Assembly (NCBI GenBank): GCA_027422505.1
Contig: JAPQWV010000404.1
Location: forward strand, 186,001 to 250,000
Length of the DNA stretch: 64,000 nucleotides
Direction: 5' to 3'
Source: Craterostigma plantagineum
Lineage: Eukaryota; Streptophyta; Magnoliopsida; Lamiales; Linderniaceae
In this document: in pieces, positions 12,309-23,181 of the stretch
How the letters are laid out: the number at the start of each line of letters is the position of its first letter
Position numbering within the stretch: position 1 is the first letter of the stretch
The notes under the pieces: model-generated
What the model was told of the DNA's origin: nothing
Databases searched by the model: none
The model's input: the letters and a program-made list of their open reading frames with translations, nothing else
Translations under genes and position numbers: made by a program

Positions 12309-12660
12309 TTTTGAATTGGGCTGAAAGTTTTAAAAATATTGGGCTACAAGTTCAGATGTTATAGATTGGTCCAATGCGATCCCAACACGTGCCCTAACGT
12401 GTGTCATATTAATCAAATGATGGTGAGTCAGATCGAAGCAGCCTGATAAATACCATGTAAAATCCGTCACAAAGCCTACACAAATATGGCTGTGTTGAGT
12501 TTGTAAGATAAGAGAACACAAGATAGTTTTTATCTTGAGTTAATAATCCTAATTTTTTCACAGTTATACTGTTCAGTGCAATTAATTACTATATTGGACT
12601 GGATTATTTTTTTGTTCCAGTCCTATAAAATTACAATTCTAACCTTCCCTTGAACAACGA
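12309..12660. other. Gap
   Basis: Nothing recognised. Confidence 0.4.
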
Positions 12661-12953
12661 ATTGTGGTGTTACATCTGTTTTGAACGTCAATTGATTCGA
12701 GATCTCCGTTATCGACCATTACACATTCATAAAAGGCAATTGTTGCAGCTCTTCATCGCCAAAATAATTGATTACTCCACTGACTACTAGAGAATTAGAG
12801 ATCGTTAACTTCACGTCAGTTCTCGAAAAGTCGAGACACAGAGATCACCTCGCTCAAATCCAGAACAAGATATACGTAAATGGTCTGCCAGAAGACGGTT
12901 TCATCATCACCAAGTTAATCAACATCTATCCAAACCTCAAAGAAATCCTCTAA
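12661..12953 (+). pseudogene. Possible pentatricopeptide-repeat gene remnant
   Basis: The conceptual peptide around 12790-12950 contains SRHRDHLAQIQNKIYVNGL and DGFIITKLIN. This pattern recalls the N-terminal region of plant PPR proteins (a leucine/cysteine-rich helix, then HLKQIHA-like and NGL-D-F-TKL motifs). It stops at 12953 and no PPR repeats follow. If correct it is only a fragment. It could also be an unrelated short frame. Confidence 0.3.
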
Positions 12954-13490
12954 GATGGACAGGCCGCATAATCGTCTGCTTGAAAGTCGAAATTGAACAT
13001 TACCTGAATAGAATATTTCATTGCTCTCCCTGGTTCGAAAATGGTGGGCTATCTACTTGTGCTCCGTCAAAAGCAATTGGTAAACTAGATAGGGCTTTAA
13101 AAGTGGAGGGCCATTTTGGTAAATTCGCAATTAGTAGCATGGGTTAGGTAAGTTTATTTGGCTCATTACATTGAATAAATTATATTACATTTGATAGTTT
13201 ATAACAACGGGTCTTACACTTATCACGGGCTATATCTTAATGGGCATTTAAAAACTGAACAAGATTATACATGATAAAATGTCTAATCTGGGCATTTAAA
13301 ATATGCATTCCTAATAAGAAGGGTTGACCGTACAAGTCTTGATTGGATTCGTTAAATTGGGTTACATAAACAAGGGGAGCAACAAGGAAAGCAACAAGCT
13401 CCGAAAGGGGTCTTTTAAAATAATAGCCCCGTTAAAGTTTTTTTTGGGTTAATGGCCTTCATTGTAACTAACCGTAAACCATCTTCTTTA
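12954..13490. other. Gap
   Basis: No gene or repeat recognised. Confidence 0.4.
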
Positions 13491-13801
13491 GGGTAACCAC
13501 AATGGTGGTTTATAGGTGTGTCATATGTGCTTATTTGGCACTTTATATGACACACTACCATTGTGGATGTGTAATGAGTATGACATTGTGTCATATTTAT
13601 GACACAGTGTTATAGGAACTAAAAGGAGAGAGAAGGTGGGAAAAAGAAAAAGAAATTATTTATTATAGTTGTGGGTCCGTGTTATAGTAGTTTTATTATT
13701 GTGAAAAAAGTAGAATAAAAGTGTTATAGAATAAAATATAGAAAAATATAGTGAAAAGCTGATATGGCAGTATTATGGGTGTGTTATTGTTGTGGACACC
13801 C
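13491..13801. mobile_element. Tourist-like MITE with GGGTNNCCACAA termini
   Basis: 311 bp. The left end is GGGTAACCACAATG and the right end TTGTTGTGGACACCC. It is flanked by TTA at 13488-13490 and 13802-13804. The interior is AT-rich without coding sequence. The family differs from the GAGCATCTCC MITEs. Confidence 0.75.
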
Positions 13802-14189
13802 TTAAACACGTTAACTAACTAAAAATAAAAGGAAAAGAAAAATAAATATACATACAGACGATTTGTATCTATATAAAAGAAACGAAACCCCATTTAAACA
13901 CACAACAACACGTAATAATTGCTACAACCACCCAGATCGATCCATTCTTTCTTCTTCATTATCTCTAAGAAAAAACAACCTCATTTTCGTCACTAAGTCG
14001 AGCTCAAAGTCTGCAAAACAAGTCTGGAAAGAAATACCCAACTTTAACTCTTTATAGTAAGTTGTTTCGTTTCTAATTATGAATTTTAACCCTCTCGAAA
14101 TTACGTGATTGGATCGAAGACATGATGTTTGGCCATGAGAGTGCTGAAATTCCAGTTGGAAAGACGAAACTTGTGATCATGCTTCATAG
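13802..14189. other. Gap
   Basis: A short open frame at 13863-14057 has no recognisable family features. Nothing else seen. Confidence 0.35.
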
Positions 14190-14560
14190 AACCCGCACAT
14201 AGACCCACAAGGGCCCCATGCATTAGATATAAGGCCCCGCGCATCTTTACACGGTCCCCACACGCTGGTGCCGGTGCCGCGCATCAGTGCAGGTGGCGCG
14301 CGCACTGGAGCACGGGGCCACGCACGCGCTAGAGCACGGGACCCGCACATCAGTTCATCGGTCCCAGGCGCTGGTGCTGGGGTCCCGCACATCAGTGCAT
14401 GGGTCCCGCGCACTAGAGCTTGGATCCCGTGCACTAGAGCGCGCTCCCACGCACTTAGCGCTGAGGACCAATGCATCAGTGCCGCCCGCGCACTAGAGCG
14501 GGGGTCCCGTGCATCAGTGCGTGGTCCCGAGCTGCAGTGCAGGGATCTCGCGCTATATGT
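14190..14560. repeat. GGGTCCC-rich degenerate tandem repeat, block 1
   Basis: GC-rich array of imperfect ~20-27-nt units built on GGGTCCCGCGCAC and TAGAGC/CATCAGTGC variants. The same family appears at 19985-21740, 22275-22480, 22655-22850 and 25920-26570. Open frames across it are low-complexity by-products, not genes. Confidence 0.75.
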
Positions 14561-15124
14561 TAGGGTTTTCGAGAGCTGTTAGGGTTTTTGAAAGCTCTTA
14601 TGGTCCGTTTGGTAGAGATGATGGGTTTAGGCAGTATTAGTTTTAGTTGGGTTTATATAATGGAGCGTATGAGTTATTTGATGTGTTTGGTTGATGGATT
14701 TAAATAATAATTTCGGATGTGTTTGGTAGATAAATTTAGATGGTATTAGGTTTTACAACTTTACCCGAATTTAAAATATAAACCCCACCTCGTCTTAGGG
14801 TTTTTTTTACCGTCTGCACGCCAATAGCCACTCATCTGCGCAGGTTCTCAGTTTTTTATTCACCTTTTATGCAGCCTATTTTAGTTATATTTCTTTCTGT
14901 TTGTTTGTTTGTTTTCAACTTGGTGTTCGTTTGTTTATATTCAATGTATTATCAATACAATCGTTCTATGTTCACATCAATTGCTGTTTGTTGTTTGTAT
15001 TAAATTGTATTATGAATACTTTATTTGTCGGCTCACATTGATTGTTTCTTGTTTTTTGTTTTTCATATTTACACGCATAATAACGATGACATGCTTCGTT
15101 TTTCTTCCAAAAAATTATGACAGC

Positions 15125-16082
15125 ATGGAAGGGGCTAAGAATAACAACAAACGCTCGTGGCTTTTAGAGGAGTGAATGCTTATTTTGCTTTTAAAGAAAT
15201 CATCACAGATGGATGGAGGAGTGAAAATGGCTTCAAACCTGGGTTTCACCATATGTTGGAGAAGACTTACGGAAGTATTTGCCAAATACTAATATCAAAG
15301 CTTTTCCTCACATTGAGTCAAAGACAAAAACATGGAAGAAGGATTATTACATGTTGCAGGACATGCTCAATAAGTCGGGGACCGGTTTCAATTCGGACAA
15401 AAAATGATTGATGCTACTGATGACCTCTGGAACGAGATAAAAGAGGTTAATTATATTTAATTTAACATAGTTAATCATATTTCAAATACAATATATGTAC
15501 TTCATATTCATTTATTATTATTTTTTTTTTGCAGCAATCTCCAAAATTATACAAGGCTATAAGACACAAAACATGACCAATGTACGAAGATTGGTGTGAG
15601 ATTTTTGGAAAGGATCGAGCTGCAGGAGAAAATGCAATTGGAATACTGATGAAAAAGGAGTAGATGACGAGATATTGACCACGCAGGCTGAAGAAATTCC
15701 AAGTGCGCATAACCTCCCTAGACCTCGTGGTGAGTCACCTATATTTGATGGCCATTCTTCACTTGATAGCGAACTGATCGAAGAAGCAAGGTAAAAGGAA
15801 GCGACGAATGCTTGACGATCAAGATTTTATTAATGAAATGAGAGATATATCCCGTGAAACGACTAATTAATGGAAGGAGTGTCGAGAATTGGAACAGAGG
15901 CAAAAAATCAAAGGAAGGCTGCTGCGATGATAAAGAATATGTCTTTGAACTTGTCACCAATGCAGTTGTTCGATGTTTCTGATGCCATTATTAACAATCC
16001 CGGAAAACTACCGATTTTTCTAGCGATGACTGAACTTGAGCGCTTGGAACTAGTTACGAGCATGGCCAGAGGTCGCATTTAG
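15125..16082 (+). pseudogene. PIF/Harbinger ORF1, Myb/SANT-like DNA-binding protein
   Basis: It starts MEGAKNNNKRSWLLEE. Conceptual pieces then carry the Myb-like trihelix pattern of Harbinger ORF1 proteins (NAYFAFKEI, DGWRSENGFKPGF, a KTKTWKKDYY-type block, and a DDLWNEI-type block near 15420). An intron is likely at about 15446-15534, ending TTTTTTTTGCAG. A C-terminal tail with ISDAIINNP-like helices runs to TAG at 16082. The frame breaks near 15173, 15273 and 15404, and the last lies in an A6 run. ORF1 proteins work with the transposase, binding DNA and directing nuclear import. As it stands this copy cannot make the full protein. Confidence 0.7.
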
Positions 16083-16692
16083 ATGTTTTATGTTCCTTGT
16101 TCGGTTTAGGTCTTGTTTTGCGCTATTTTTATTTTATTTCTTCTTCGATTATCAATAATTCTTGTTTGGATGAACTAATAAATATGGTGTTGTTTTATTA
16201 ACATGTCATGTTTTTTATGTTGATTAGATTTCTTCAAAGAAAATTGATATGATGTAACATCAGTGTCAATATGACAGAATATGATATTTGTGTAAATATT
16301 ATGTACCATCGATGTTATAACATAGTGTAATTAGCATGTCTACATTGCACTTGACGCTGATGGCAACTTCGTTTGTATGCTAAGACAAGAAACCACAAAT
16401 ATATTTTCCTTTGTGTTCTCTTTTTACATGCCAAAGAAACTATTCACCATAACACGGACGATGCACCTTCAAGCACAACAATCCAGTTTCTTTTTATTCT
16501 CATAAGAAATCACAATACATAAAAAGAAACTACAACGCAAATAAGACAAATAGCAAATACCTGCAATAAGGAAAATAGTACACTTTCCTTCAACCATTCA
16601 GCCACTCAAGATACATGGTCATTGCCATATTATCTCGCCAAGATGTCCATTCAGTAGATGTTTCAATTGAAGTGACGAATTGAGCATCAGTT
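16083..16692. other. Internal spacer of the Harbinger element
   Basis: AT-rich sequence between the two convergent element genes, with no coding motif. Confidence 0.5.
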
Positions 16693-17942
16693 TCATCCCC
16701 TATTTTCTTCTTCTTCTTGATATCCTTCGGGCACCTCCCCCTCCCATGGGTCAACATCCATTTCCATCCGTATGGAATTGTGAAGTAATGCACACGCTAT
16801 AACAATTTGATTCTGCTTTATTATCGGATAAAAAGAAGGGCTCCGTAATATACCCCATCTCTTTTTCATCAAACCCCAAGTTCTCTCGATCACATGTCTA
16901 GCTTTTGCATGCCTCATGTTAAAATATCTCTTTCATTTTGAGGAGTTTGAGTTCCTGTTCCCCAATCCTTCAAATGATAGCGAACACCCCTATACGGAGT
17001 TAAAAACCCCTCGCTATTGGTGTATCCATTATCGGCCAAATAGTAACACCCTGTATTAAAAAAAATTATGAAGCAGGCATCATGCACTATCTATATTTCA
17101 TCTGCATGTAACTTAAATTACCTCTACGAACATGAAACTCATTTGTTCGTGAAAGAGCATCTCGAAGCACACGTCCATCTGCAACTGAACCTTCCCAGCC
17201 TGCCAATAAATAGATAAATTTCATATCTTCATCACACACTCCCAAGACATTTGTTGTAATTTGTCCCTTGCAATTTCTATATCGTGGAATATCCTTTGAC
17301 TTCACTGTAACATCGATGTATGGTCCATCTAAGGCTCCCAAGCAATTCCTACATAAGAAAGAAACACAAAGTTAATGCTTGCCATTAAATCAATAAATTT
17401 TTTAATTAATTTACAAATAGAAACCAATACCTGAAAATATTTAAATTTAGATGAAGGATTTTCATCATTAATGGCCTGCGGTTTGGCCAATAATTTCTCA
17501 TGAAGTCTAAGAACCGCATCAAGTACAGACTTGAAATGCTTACTAACTGTCCAATTAGATCTAATAAACTGAAACTTCTGTTCTCTTGTTTTTTTATGAT
17601 GCGCTAATATGCCAAGGAATATTGCCACCATTTCAGACACTTGTAGGTGTTTGGAAGGTTGCAGACCTCCACAGTTCTCAAAAGAATGCATAATCGTCCA
17701 AATACATCTCTACTAATCCTCAAGTTTTCTTGTGAAGTATTACGAACATCTGATATTAAATTTTTCAAGTAATCCACTTGCTTTGGCATCCTTTCATACA
17801 TAGAATAAGTACACTGCTCTTTTCGCTTTTTGCAATTCATTCGCCTCCGATAAACATATATAGCAAACTGCAGCATATATAAATGATTGGCTAACAACCC
17901 AAGAATCATTATTGCAGCCACATCATCATCTTTGGAGCCCAT
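16693..17942 (-). pseudogene. PIF/Harbinger DDE transposase
   Basis: Reading from 17942 down, the N-terminal helix region includes RISRDVFGRLC, then QVSEMVAIFLGILAHHKK and RSNWTVSKHF. The catalytic domain follows with first Asp in GALDGPYIDV (about 17330), GQITTNVLGVCD and LAGWEGSVADGRVLRDAL. The second Asp is in a YYLADNGY-type block near 17040, and the Glu is in RHAKARHVIERTWGLMKKRWG (about 16900). Introns are likely near 17345-17435 and 17050-17125. One frame break lies near 17669, where an extra base in a GG run restores frame. Further breaks lie near 16920. It belongs to the DDE_Tnp_4 family. Inactive as sequenced. Confidence 0.8.
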
Positions 17943-18883
17943 TTGGAATCAAACACCTACATGTTTGGCAATTTGTCATTCATAGTCAATTTTCGATGAA
18001 ACCAGTCAAACATGAAATGCATCAGTGTACGAAAGGCATCAAATAGGTTTCATTCCAAATCTGAACTGCTGATCTCATGACCTCTGATAAAGACAACATA
18101 GTTCCATGAAGAAGAAAAGTTATATTCAAACGAAATTTTGCATCGGCTATCATTCACTAAATCATAAATAAGATTGCATTTAACACATAACCCGTTACTG
18201 CAATCACAAAAAAAAAAAAAAGAACACAACGGACTCAACTTTGTCAAGAGCAAGATGGGACTGAGAATTGGCCCAAGAATCTAAATTAGTCCACTCAGAC
18301 AATGAGAATTGGTCCAAGAATCGCTTTTATTATAGGAAAGAACGTGATGATTGATTCCTTTGATGAGAAAAAGATAACCTCCTTGAGCTGTGCGCATATA
18401 TTTCATGGAGATATTTGCTTGATGGTGATGGCGACGAGCTTGTGATGGTGTTTGGTGATGGAAGAATGTATTATTTGGCATACCTCTCTCTCTATCATTA
18501 TCGATGTGGCTGTAATTATTCTTTGAAAGCTTGAATCGATATCTATGCCATGTGATTGTTTCCATCTTTGACTAATGCACTCATGTAGACTTTGTGACCT
18601 AGCTTGTCTTGGACCATGTGCATTGGACAAATATGTTTCACGTGGCTGACCTGAGTGTATACAATGATGTGCAAAGCTTATTGAAAGCTCTCGTACAAGC
18701 TGAGTCATTGAGCACATGGCCATGAAGTATTTATTTAGCGTGCTCTATTTTGCTATGTTATCTGCCAAACAAGATATAAGCATGTAAACGTCGGATATTC
18801 AAATGTATTTGAATAAATAGTGATAAAAATTATGCTTGTACGGGGTATAAAAAGTGTGTAAAATCCTAACTTATCACTAGATC
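17943..18883. other. Right part of the Harbinger region
   Basis: No reliable coding sequence. A poly-A tract lies at about 18208-18222. Confidence 0.4.
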
Positions 18884-19641
18884 GAGGCATTTCGTACCGG
18901 ACAGTAATGCACTCGTCAATTTCCGACCGAAACCACGGTATAAAGAATGTTGTCCCGGCTGTGTTACCGAATTCGTTTCACGATTTCTGCGCGTGGCACA
19001 TTCAACAAAATCTGAAGACGAAAACGGCGGACAAGGGTGCGTGCGCCATTTTCTGGCGGGTAGCGAATGCCTACACCAAGGCCGAGTGCGATGCACATTA
19101 CAAAGTTCTGGGTTCAACAATCAAGTCGACGGGTCGATATCTTGACGAGATTGCAAAAGAACTGTGGACGAGGACATATTGTCCCAAATCGAGATATAAC
19201 ATCATGACGACCAATGGATCGGAGGCGATAACTTCGAAGTTGTTTACGCCGAAGGTCGAGCCGATCCTCCACGAGAATTTCGTTGGATAGCAAAGATTTC
19301 ACGTATCGGAAGTTGGGCGTCTAACATATAACGTATATGGACACGTGAACGAGGTCGTCGATCTAGAGTTGCGTACATGCAGCTGTAAGATGTTTGACAT
19401 TGATCGAATTCCTTGCCCGCACGCGATTGCTGCTTGTGGTTATGCCAATGTCGATGCGGGTTCATTAGTTCACCTTTATTACAGCTTGGAAATTTGGAAG
19501 TTAGCTTACGAAGGTACTATATGGCCGGTGTCCGAACACATTGAAATAAGTGTTGAAATGCTGCCACCTCCTCGCGAGAAACAACGTGGGCGACCACACA
19601 AAAATAGGTTGCCTTCTGTTGGCGAATTTAACAGGAGTTAA
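18884..19641 (+). pseudogene. MULE transposase, C-terminal fragment
   Basis: The first part reads SDRNHGIKNVV...FCAWHIQQNLKTK, the region around the second catalytic Asp and C-x2-H motif of plant MULE transposases, followed by YNIMTTNGSEAITS. After a stop near 19290 the frame resumes with the SWIM zinc finger, CSCKMFDIDRIPCPHAIAAC, at about 19378-19437, then the basic GRPHKNR tail to TAA 19641. The first catalytic Asp and the N-terminus are missing. With the Ulp1-like gene at 23.2-25.9 kb it may be part of one MULE lineage, since such proteases are known passengers of Kaonashi-type MULEs. Confidence 0.8.
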
Positions 19642-19984
19642 AACCTCTAAATTTAGGGTTTTCAAACGTAATAGAACTTAATTATGATTGTTATGAAATG
19701 AAAGTTTTATTAGATTAACGTAATTATGGTTTTATACTGTAAGAGTTACGATATGATATTTTTTGAGGTATGTAAAGTTAGGATCTTAAAGTTAGGGTTA
19801 AATTAGGGTTTTAAAGGGGTAAGGGTTTCAAAATAATGGAGCAAATTTACATAAGAACAACTTGGCTTATGTTAGGGACTGGGGGCCGAAGTGGACCATA
19901 ATTTCTGAAATTATAGGACGAATTTATTCGTAATGAGGCTGCATCAAAGTTCGAAATTTAATCTGGTGTAAATTGCAAAAATAA
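19642..19984. other. Gap, start of GGGTCCC-repeat unit A
   Basis: From about 19838 the sequence (GAGCAAATTTACATA..., AACAACTTG, GCTGCATCAAAGTTCGAA) is matched by 22105-22265, so this is the non-GC flank of a larger duplicated unit. Confidence 0.5.
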
Positions 19985-20025
19985 TCGCAGGGTCCTCGCA
20001 TATTAGCGCTGTGGCCCGGGGCTCA

Positions 20026-20566
20026 TGTAATACCCGTAAATTTTAATACGAAATTTTGATATAATCAACTATATAATTTTAGGAACTAGGAATGTTGATA
20101 AATAAATTTGAAGTTTGTAACGAAAATATGAACTCTAATGGTTCGAATTATTTCTGAAACTTAATTAAAGAATTTACCATAAAGTAATAATGTTAGAACC
20201 AAATCACTTGGGCCTTATCTAACTCGGCTGAATTTGTATTAATTAGAGGCCAAACCTTCGAGATAACTGTAGGGAGAAGTTTACTTAAGGTTAAGGAAAA
20301 CCTTATCACCTCGTAGTCATGTCACTCGCGAAATCCCAAGAAAACCCATCTATATCTCATATCCTTTAACAAACACTTGGGAAAGACTTAGTGCAAGAAC
20401 AGAGAAGAGAAACAAGTGATAGTAAATGAGGAAGACACCAAGTGCAAGAGAAAGACACTTCTACAAGCTTAGGATTATAACAAGGATAGAAACTTAGACA
20501 AGAGGTAAATGTACGTAATATACCATGTCTAATAGAGAGATATTATCTTCGGTGCTCATGTGATGT

Positions 20567-20607
<41 letters not shown>

Positions 20608-21557
20608 TTATATGTTTTTGTAACCTTATATGTTAGGTTTCAAACTCAGAATTTCGAAATAAATATGTTCGGTGAACATCTATGACACGTAACCCATTTA
20701 TGTGAATTTGGTGAATTATGTGACTTGGTAAAGTACATGTTTTACATGTTTTATATTTATCTCACTTTATGTACATTATGTGCACTGCACATGCATTCCA
20801 CGTCAGGGCGAGGAGGTTGAGTGGTAACGTATGGGATGTCGTCGAGTGGTGTAGAATTAGAAAAACGAGTGAGCACCACTCTAACGTGACCTGAGTTGGC
20901 CGCTCGAGCGATAGATTGTTACGTTGGACAGAGAGGGGAAACTCTAGTAGGTGCCACTCTAACGCGAGAGACCTGAGTGGGCCGACCGAGTGCGAACCTC
21001 TAGTTTTATGTATTACATATATTCGGGAATAGGCGACTCCAACGAGAGAGAGACCTGAGGAGCCTACCCACTCTAACGCGAGAGACCTGAGTGAGAACCC
21101 GACTACATGTAGTGACGAGTCGTGTGGGGTGTTGAGATATGTTAGTGTTGAGATGAGTGGAGACGAGTCGAGCGCGTGCATTTGTGATGTGTATGGGATG
21201 GGATCGAGCGCACGTTGCATTCACACATATTTCACCTACTGGACAAATAGCTCAAGGTTTACATGTTGTAGGTACCGAGCCTAACGTTGGTGCGCGTCGA
21301 GGCTAAGACAGGCTGACGCGATACTCAACGGACTTTTGAGGGCGGGGTTGTACATGGATGCGACTTGTGTAGCGACGTTAGGATTTTTAATATTTTGATA
21401 TTTCGGAGCCATGGCCTGTGTACAGTAACTACAATGTAGACGAATATTTTGGTGTAATATATTTTATTTTAGAAAACCTTTTTAATTAGGCTGGTCTTCC
21501 GCGAGTTATGTTGCGAATATCCGCCGTAACTAGTATTAGAAAGTGAGGGTCGCTACA
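20026..21557. mobile_element. Solo LTR, probably Ty3/gypsy
   Basis: 1532 bp starting TGTAATACCCG and ending GGGTCGCTACA, an inverted-repeat-like pair. The 5-bp duplication GCTCA lies at 20021-20025 and 21558-21562. No internal genes or second LTR are present, so recombination between LTRs probably left this copy. It holds a (TA)n tract and several ACTCTAACGCGAGAGACCTGAG-type tandem copies at about 20870-21090. Confidence 0.88.
20571..20604. repeat. (AT)n microsatellite
   Basis: Run of TA dinucleotides inside the solo LTR. Confidence 0.9.
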
Positions 21558-21740
21558 GCTCACGCGTAGTGGACCGCGCTAGCTGATGCGCGTTGGATGC
21601 GCGGGACCCGTGGTTATGCGCGAAGGTCCCTTGCTTTCACGCACGGGTCCCATGCCCATGTGCGGGGATCCGTGCTTCATTGTTTGGTCCTAGCGCATAA
21701 GTTTGGTCCCGTGCGGAAATTTTGTAAACCCTAATTATCG

Positions 21741-22270
21741 TCAATTATTGGTCTTCCTTTGTAGACAATTACTTTTGAATTATTGGTTGGTCAACTATTT
21801 GTCTGAAACATGTCAGCTTTGATTTCAGGTGTCATTATAATGCCTTGTCAAATCTGATGTGCTTTTCGATGTGTGAAAAAGCAAGTCACGGGTTTTAAAA
21901 GAATTTCAATAATTATAATACATATATTATTTTGTACATATTAAAACTTAAAAAAATATTAATCATAATGAAATATTTGTCGAAAAATATAATCTTGACA
22001 AAAAATTACTCTTAAGTCGTTAATGTTTACAAAAAAAAATTACACTATTTGGTTATTGTTTTGAATGTGACATTGGTGAATTAGTTGGGTGTCACAATAA
22101 ATTGAGCAAATTTACATAGCAACAACTTGCCTTACGTTGGTGACTTGGTTAGAATGTAACAATCGAAAAGTCGTGTCTTATAATTGCAAAAGACCATACT
22201 TTTGTGGACTATGATATTATATGACGTATTATATTCGTATGGAGGCTGAATCAAAGTTCGAACTCCACTG
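21741..22270. other. Gap between repeat units
   Basis: AT-rich. The last ~170 bases match the flank of block 2. No gene. Confidence 0.4.
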
Positions 22271-22480
22271 TAAAATTGCGAAAATAATCGCAGGTCCCCG
22301 CACATGAGCTCTGTGGTCCGGGGCTCATGAGCAATGGACCCGCACAAGCTGACGCGCGTTGGATGCGCGGTACCCCAGTGACCACGCGAGGGACCCGTGA
22401 ACTCACGCAAGGGACCCGTGCGCATAAGTGGACCCATGCGCATAAGTTTGGTCCCATGCGCAGCAGACCGGCCCCGTGCG
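22271..22480. repeat. GGGTCCC-rich repeat, block 3
   Basis: ATCGCAGGTCCCCGCACATGAG, then GCTCATGAGCAATGGACCC and repeated GGGACCCGTG units. It is a diverged copy of block 2 without the LTR insertion. Confidence 0.8.
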
Positions 22481-22649
22481 GAAATTATATTGACCAGTCA
22501 ACAATCATTGGTCAATTATTGTCTGTTACTTTTTCTGAGATATTGTCAGTGTCGTAACAGTAATGTCAAATTTGATGTAGTTTCGATGAATCATAAGTAA
22601 ATAATTTAATCATAACGAAAAAAATTTATAAACGAAAAATCATTTAATT

Positions 22650-22850
22650 ATTGTGCATGGTCCCGGCATATGAGCGCTGTGGTCCGGGGCTCATGAGCAG
22701 CGGACCCGTGCAGGCTGATTCGCGTTGGTTGCGCGGGACCCTTGCGTCCACGCAGGGGACCCTAGATTTCACGCAAGGGTCCCGTGCATTTATGCGGGGA
22801 CCCGTGCTTAAATGCTTGGCCCCGTGCACATAAGCTTGGTTCTGCCATCA
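22650..22850. repeat. GGGTCCC-rich repeat, block 4
   Basis: Third copy of the same unit order (GAGCGCTGTGGTCCGGGGCT, then GTGCAGGCTGATTCGCGTTGG). The 22845-22920 flank resembles 22490-22580. Confidence 0.8.
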
Positions 22851-23181
22851 GTTATTGATCTGTTACTTTTTACGTGATATTGTTAGTGTCACAACAGTAC
22901 TGGCCGATTTGATGTGATAAAAAGAATTGATTGTCAAAACTTTCCGATAAAATAATTTACAAACCAACGTTGTTTTTCATAAAAACGTTTCCTAGTATAT
23001 ATACAGAATAAAATCTATAATTTGTTACTGTGTCAGATTGGAGACGTCGTCATCTCAAAACATGAGGCTCATTGACGCTCGCAACACATGAACGCTGCAT
23101 TCTCCCCCGAAACGTTATACACTTATACATAAATCGTCGTAAAAAAAATTAATGGATAATAAGGAATGAAACTTACCGACC
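22851..23181. other. Gap
   Basis: AT-rich, no gene or exon recognised. Confidence 0.4.

Larger units (their letters stand above)
14598..18860. mobile_element. Decayed PIF/Harbinger element
   Basis: A Myb-like ORF (plus, 15125-16082) faces a DDE transposase ORF (minus, 16693-17942), the two-gene layout of autonomous PIF/Harbinger elements. The left limit is placed at TGGTCCGTTTGGTAGAGATG, whose GTTTGGTA motif repeats inward as in subterminal regions of this group. A possible right end lies near 18765 (CTGCCAAACAAG), but no exact inverted repeat or TTA duplication was found, so boundaries are approximate. Confidence 0.6.
19985..21740. repeat. GGGTCCC-rich repeat, block 2 (split by a solo LTR)
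   Basis: The block starts ATCGCAGGGTCCTCGCATATTAG, is interrupted at GGGGCTCA by the solo LTR, and resumes at 21558 with GATGCGCGTTGGATGCGCGG and several GGTCCC units. Its order of units matches 22275-22480, so the two are copies of one unit of at least 600 bp. Confidence 0.75.

Noticed and set aside
14190..14582. Open frames on both strands across the GGGTCCC block as genes
   Set aside because: They consist of repeated Arg/Gly/Ala-rich patterns in several frames, as expected from a GC-rich tandem repeat lacking stop codons.
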